Origin: AG41 sp965653495
GTDB lineage: Bacteria; Gemmatimonadota; Gemmatimonadetes; Gemmatimonadales; GWC2-71-9
Direction: 5' to 3'
Assembly (NCBI GenBank): GCA_965653495.1
Contig: CBFHAJ010000078.1
Coordinates: 1 to 16,729, forward strand
Length of the DNA stretch: 16,729 bases
The stretch's first letter is position 1, and each line of letters opens with the position of its first letter. Below, piece after piece: positions 13,854-16,729 of this stretch. A program made the translations under genes and the position numbers. The notes beneath the pieces are model-generated. The model was given only the letters and a program-made list of their open reading frames with translations. It made no database searches and had not been told where the DNA came from.

Positions 13854-14909
13854 TCAACGCCGGCGCGCCAGGGGATAGAGCAGACTTGTCACGAGCGACG
13901 GGCGATACAGCCGGCGCAGCCACGCCCGCGGATCCGGGGTGCGGTCGAGCAGCCACAGCAGCCCGGCGTAGCCGCGCTCGGCGAGCGTCGCGTACAGCAA
14001 GCGGTTCACCACGCCGGCTCGCAGGATCCCGCCCAGGCGCCGCTTCCACAAACGGTCGTAGTCCTCGACGCGACCGCTCACGAGGGCCCGCGCGGCGAGA
14101 CTGCCCGAAAGCAGGGCGTAGCGCATTCCAAAGCCCCACAGCGCGTCCTGAAACCCGGCTGCCTCACCGACCAGCAGGGCACGCCCGCGCCGAGCCGTCG
14201 TCGGGACGCGCGTGTTGCCCGCGCCGCCGAACCGGCGGGGGTTCGACATCTCGAAGCCCACGTGCTCGCGGAAGAACGCGAGGGTCCGCTCGAGGTAGCG
14301 CTTCTCGTTGCGGAAGTCGGCGAACATGCACGCAGCCACGGTTCCTCGTCCCTGGACCACCAGCAGGTACGCATAGCCCTTGGGCGCCAGTCGGTCGGAG
14401 AGCACCGCATAGGCCCCGTCGGCAGCGGTCGTCGCGAAGATGTAACCGACCACGATCGCGTCCGTGCCGCGCGGCCCATGCGCGACGATGCCCTCCGCCG
14501 GGTGGTGCGCCTGGCCGAAGCGGATCTCGACGCCGCGCGTCAGGGCCTGCCGCTTGAGACTGGTGTCGAGCGTACCGCTGCTCGAGCCGCGACGCACGAT
14601 GTAGAAGAATGGCCGCGCCGACCGATACGTGTGCGCGCGCGAGCGTGGATCGAACACGGTCACTTCACGAACCGGAGTATGATCGAAGGTCGGATCGATG
14701 CCGATCGCTGCGAGCTCGTCGAGCACGTCCCCCTCGGCGGACCAGTTCTCGAGACCCTCGAAGTCGTCGTGAAACCGATGCCCGACGTCCCGGGCGCGCT
14801 CGTACACGATGACCGCGCGTCCGGCGCGGTTTGCCGTGAGGGCGGCGGCCAATCCGGCGGGACCAGCCCCCGCCACCAGGATCGGAGCATCGAGCGTCGG
14901 AGTGCTCAT
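13854..14909 (-). CDS. FAD-dependent oxidoreductase of the geranylgeranyl-reductase type
   Basis: A 351-residue flavoprotein. The N-terminus has the Rossmann fingerprint for FAD (ILVAGAGPAGLAAALTANRAG, G14-x-G16-x-x-G19) with an acidic residue at the end of the second strand (E37) for the ribose. The second FAD-binding motif is at about 247-262 (VGEAAGFQDALWGFGM), with Glu where many relatives have Asp; this form is common in the GGR-like group that reduces polyprenyl chains or hydroxylates ring substrates. No membrane helix is evident, though the C-terminal end is basic (ARRR) and Leu-rich. The actual substrate is unknown. GGAGG lies three bases before the ATG, and that ATG overlaps the stop of the upstream metallo-beta-lactamase gene as ATGA, so translation is coupled. 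The pairing of an RNA-processing-type hydrolase with a reductase is not an established partnership that I know of. Confidence 0.87.
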   Translation of the reverse strand: MSTPTLDAPILVAGAGPAGLAAALTANRAGRAVIVYERARDVGHRFHDDFEGLENWSAEGDVLDELAAIGIDPTFDHTPVREVTVFDPRSRAHTYRSARPFFYIVRRGSSSGTLDTSLKRQALTRGVEIRFGQAHHPAEGIVAHGPRGTDAIVVGYIFATTAADGAYAVLSDRLAPKGYAYLLVVQGRGTVAACMFADFRNEKRYLERTLAFFREHVGFEMSNPRRFGGAGNTRVPTTARRGRALLVGEAAGFQDALWGFGMRYALLSGSLAARALVSGRVEDYDRLWKRRLGGILRAGVVNRLLYATLAERGYAGLLWLLDRTPDPRAWLRRLYRPSLVTSLLYPLARRR

Positions 14910-16291
14910 GTTCCTCCGGGCAGCGCCACCGTCGCGTCATCCTGAGCGACCTCGACCGTCCAGCCGAGCCGCTCGCGGATCGTGGCCGCGAGCGCCGCAG
15001 CCGACTGCGGCTCTCCGTGGACGAGATACGTCGCCTGCGGCGCGTGCGCAAAGCCTCGCAGCCAGCGCACCGTCTCATCCGCGTCGGCGTGCGCCGACAG
15101 CGCGTCGATGCGCTCGACCCGGGCTCGGACTGGGACGGTTTCCCCGAAGATCTTCAGCTCCGTCGCGCCATCCTCCAGGGCCCGCCCTCGTGTCCCGATC
15201 GCCTGGAACCCGACCAGCAGGACGGTCGTGCTTGTGTCGGGCAGCCGCTGCGCCAGGTGGTGCAGGATCCGGCCCCCCGTCGCCATGCCGCTCGAGGAGA
15301 TGATGATCGCGGGCCCGCGCACGGCGTTGATGGCCCGCGAGTCGGCCTCCGTGCGCGCGATATGGAGGTGTTGGGTCGCCAGCGGCCGATCGCCCGAGGC
15401 GAGGGCCTGGGCCATTTGCGCATCGCAGTCCTCGGGGTGGCGGCGGTAAATCTCGGTCACCTCGATCGCCATCGGGCTGTCGATGTACACGGGGAGCGCA
15501 GGCACCGCGCCCGTCTGTTCCAGGCGATGCAGCATCCACAAAAGCTCCTGCGTGCGATCGACGGCGAACGCCGGGACGAGAATTGTTCCACGCCGAGCGC
15601 TCGCATCGCGCACGACGCGGGTCAGGTCCGCGTCCGCGCCGGTCGCGTGCTGGCGGTCGCCGTAGGTCGACTCGAGGACGAGGACTTCGGCGGCGGGTAC
15701 GGGATCGGGATCCGGGAGAATGGGCCGGTCGTAGCGGCCGAGGTCGCCGGAGTACACGAAGCGAGCGCCGGTGCCGTTCAGCTCGATGGTCGCAGACCCG
15801 AGGATGTGTCCCGCCCGCCGCAACAGCGCCGTGATGGGGCCGGCCACCGTCACCGGCTGGTCGTAGGGACAGGGGCGCACCAACCGAAGCGCCGCTTGCG
15901 CGTCCTGCTCGGTATACAGCGGCAGCGCGGGCGCGTGCTTCGAGTACTGATGTCGATTAGCCCGCTCGGCGTCGGCCTCCTGCAGGCGCGCGGCGTCGGG
16001 AAGCACCACGCCGAGCAGGTCGGCGGTTCCGGACGTGCAGTAGATCGGCCCGCGAAACCCCTGGCGCGCGAGCAAGGGGAGGTAGCCCGAATGGTCGATG
16101 TGCGCGTGGCTCAAGACCACGGCGTCGAGGTGGCGCGGATCGGCGAGCCGCGAGCTCCAGTTCCGCTGCCGCAACGCTTTCAGGCCCTGGAACAGGCCGC
16201 AATCGAGTAAGACACGACGGTCGCCGGCGGCCACCAGGTGCATCGACCCGGTCACCGTCCCCGCCGCGCCGAGGAATTGGATGGTCGTCAC
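14906..16291 (-). CDS. Metallo-beta-lactamase-fold ribonuclease-like protein with beta-CASP domain
   Basis: A 461-residue soluble protein of the CPSF-73/YSH1-like bacterial group, usual length. Metal ligands are all visible: HAHIDH (62-67), H162 in GHILGS, D183 in SGDLGR, and the beta-CASP motifs around ESTYGD (207-212), H400 (SAHAD) and H425 (HGE). The beta-CASP insertion covers about 205-380 (VPAFAVDRTQELL, YIDSPMA, ISSSGMATGGRI). Relatives cleave RNA as endo- or exonucleases with two zinc ions, so a role in RNA processing or decay is likely. The start is a GTG at 16291 whose product begins MTTIQFLGAAGTVTGS, a conserved opening for the family; no ribosome-binding site precedes it. It overlaps the downstream flavoprotein gene by four bases (ATGA). 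An outer-membrane protein gene ends 51 nt upstream on the same strand. Confidence 0.94.
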   Translation of the reverse strand: MTTIQFLGAAGTVTGSMHLVAAGDRRVLLDCGLFQGLKALRQRNWSSRLADPRHLDAVVLSHAHIDHSGYLPLLARQGFRGPIYCTSGTADLLGVVLPDAARLQEADAERANRHQYSKHAPALPLYTEQDAQAALRLVRPCPYDQPVTVAGPITALLRRAGHILGSATIELNGTGARFVYSGDLGRYDRPILPDPDPVPAAEVLVLESTYGDRQHATGADADLTRVVRDASARRGTILVPAFAVDRTQELLWMLHRLEQTGAVPALPVYIDSPMAIEVTEIYRRHPEDCDAQMAQALASGDRPLATQHLHIARTEADSRAINAVRGPAIIISSSGMATGGRILHHLAQRLPDTSTTVLLVGFQAIGTRGRALEDGATELKIFGETVPVRARVERIDALSAHADADETVRWLRGFAHAPQATYLVHGEPQSAAALAATIRERLGWTVEVAQDDATVALPGGT

Positions 16292-16342
16292 GCGGGGGGA
16301 ACATGAAGCGGATGAGGATTTGTGGCGAGCGGGGTCGCTCCG

Positions 16343-16729
16343 TTACGGCCAACCCCAGTCGAAGCCGGCATGGAACAGCGGGTCGAGCTGGAAGCCATGC
16401 TCGAGGCTCGTACCCATGCTGTCACTGACGTCGATATAGTAGAGCAGCGTGGTCACGCCGAGGTGCGCGCTCATGCGGCCGTGGAGCGGAAACGACGACC
16501 CGAACGACAGCGCGGTAGCAAACTGCGTCGGGTTGCCATACCGAGCGTAGGCAGTGCCGCCGTGACGCACAATCCCCGCTCCTGCCCCCAGCCAGAGTCG
16601 GATGCTGTTCCCGCTGCCGGACGAGAGATCGTACAACGCCTGTGCGGTCAGGGTAAGGACGCGAGCGGGCGTGGACGGCGCGAGGCCGCCGGGCGTGGCG
16701 CCGCCGCCTACGGAAGAGTATGTGCGGGC
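16343..16729 (-). CDS. C-terminal part of an outer-membrane beta-barrel protein (partial at right edge)
   Basis: The frame is open from the window edge to a TAA at 16343-16345, about 128 residues. A TTG at 16636 is an internal codon rather than a start, because the frame continues upstream with plausible sequence (ARVLTLTAQALYDLSSGSGNSIRLWLGAGAG). Alternating hydrophobic and polar residues with glycine turns (LGAGAGIVRHGGTAYARYGN, FATALSFGSSFPLHGRMSAHLGVTTLLYYIDV) look like the last strands of a small 8-strand barrel. It ends in FDWGWP. The signal peptide lies outside the window. The beta-CASP gene follows 51 nt later on the same strand. Confidence 0.7.
   Translation of the reverse strand, partial: ARTYSSVGGGATPGGLAPSTPARVLTLTAQALYDLSSGSGNSIRLWLGAGAGIVRHGGTAYARYGNPTQFATALSFGSSFPLHGRMSAHLGVTTLLYYIDVSDSMGTSLEHGFQLDPLFHAGFDWGWP

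Noticed and set aside
1..16729. CRISPR arrays, tRNA or rRNA genes, insertion sequences
   Set aside because: I saw no regularly spaced repeats, no cloverleaf or rRNA-like sequence, and no transposase or terminal inverted repeats.

Overview
The window is high-GC DNA from what looks like a diderm, environmental bacterium. It carries a TonB-dependent receptor, a C-terminal outer-membrane barrel fragment, and many lipoproteins with N-terminal signal peptides and a lipobox-like Cys. The style of the secreted proteins (calcineurin-like phosphoesterases with PKD domains, short Ig-like lipoproteins, beta-helix proteins) fits Gemmatimonadota or a related soil phylum. That assignment is inference from protein style; no rRNA or marker gene is present.

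Layout. 1-228 (+): C-terminal tail of a His/Cys-containing protein cut by the window edge. 320-2344 (+): TonB-dependent receptor. 2470-2901 (+): Ig-like lipoprotein. Convergent to these on the minus strand: a small zinc-ribbon protein (2915-3307), preceded by a very large secreted protein (3368-6541) with three metallophosphoesterase modules and two PKD domains. Further along the minus strand are a 94-residue sigma-70 region-2-only protein (6749-7033) and a frameshifted lipoprotein gene (7162-7913). A divergent intergenic region (7914-8183) then leads to plus-strand genes: two lipoproteins (8184-9035 and 9082-10665, the second a right-handed beta-helix), an APC-family permease (10822-12174), an AhpD-like peroxidase-related gene (12143-12712) and a two-repeat lipoprotein (12932-13786). 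A hairpin at 13811-13840 separates these from a minus-strand pair: a GGR-type flavoprotein (13854-14909), preceded and overlapped by ATGA by a beta-CASP metallo-beta-lactamase (14906-16291). The window ends in an outer-membrane barrel fragment (16343-16729, minus).

Most notable. The AhpD-like gene has an in-frame TGA exactly where the family has the second Cys of its CxxC active site. The reading frame then continues with family-typical sequence to a normal stop. A stem-loop (7 perfect pairs plus 3 more after one mismatch, loop GTT starting with G) begins a few bases after the TGA, with the loop 17 nt downstream, the geometry of a bacterial SECIS. I read this as a CxxU selenoprotein read through from 12143 to 12712, translationally coupled to the upstream permease. 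The Sec machinery is not in this window, so a nonsense mutation remains the main alternative.

Second most notable. In the 1057-residue phosphoesterase protein each of the three catalytic modules has lost a different set of metal-ligand residues. No module has a complete set, yet every ligand position survives in at least one of them.
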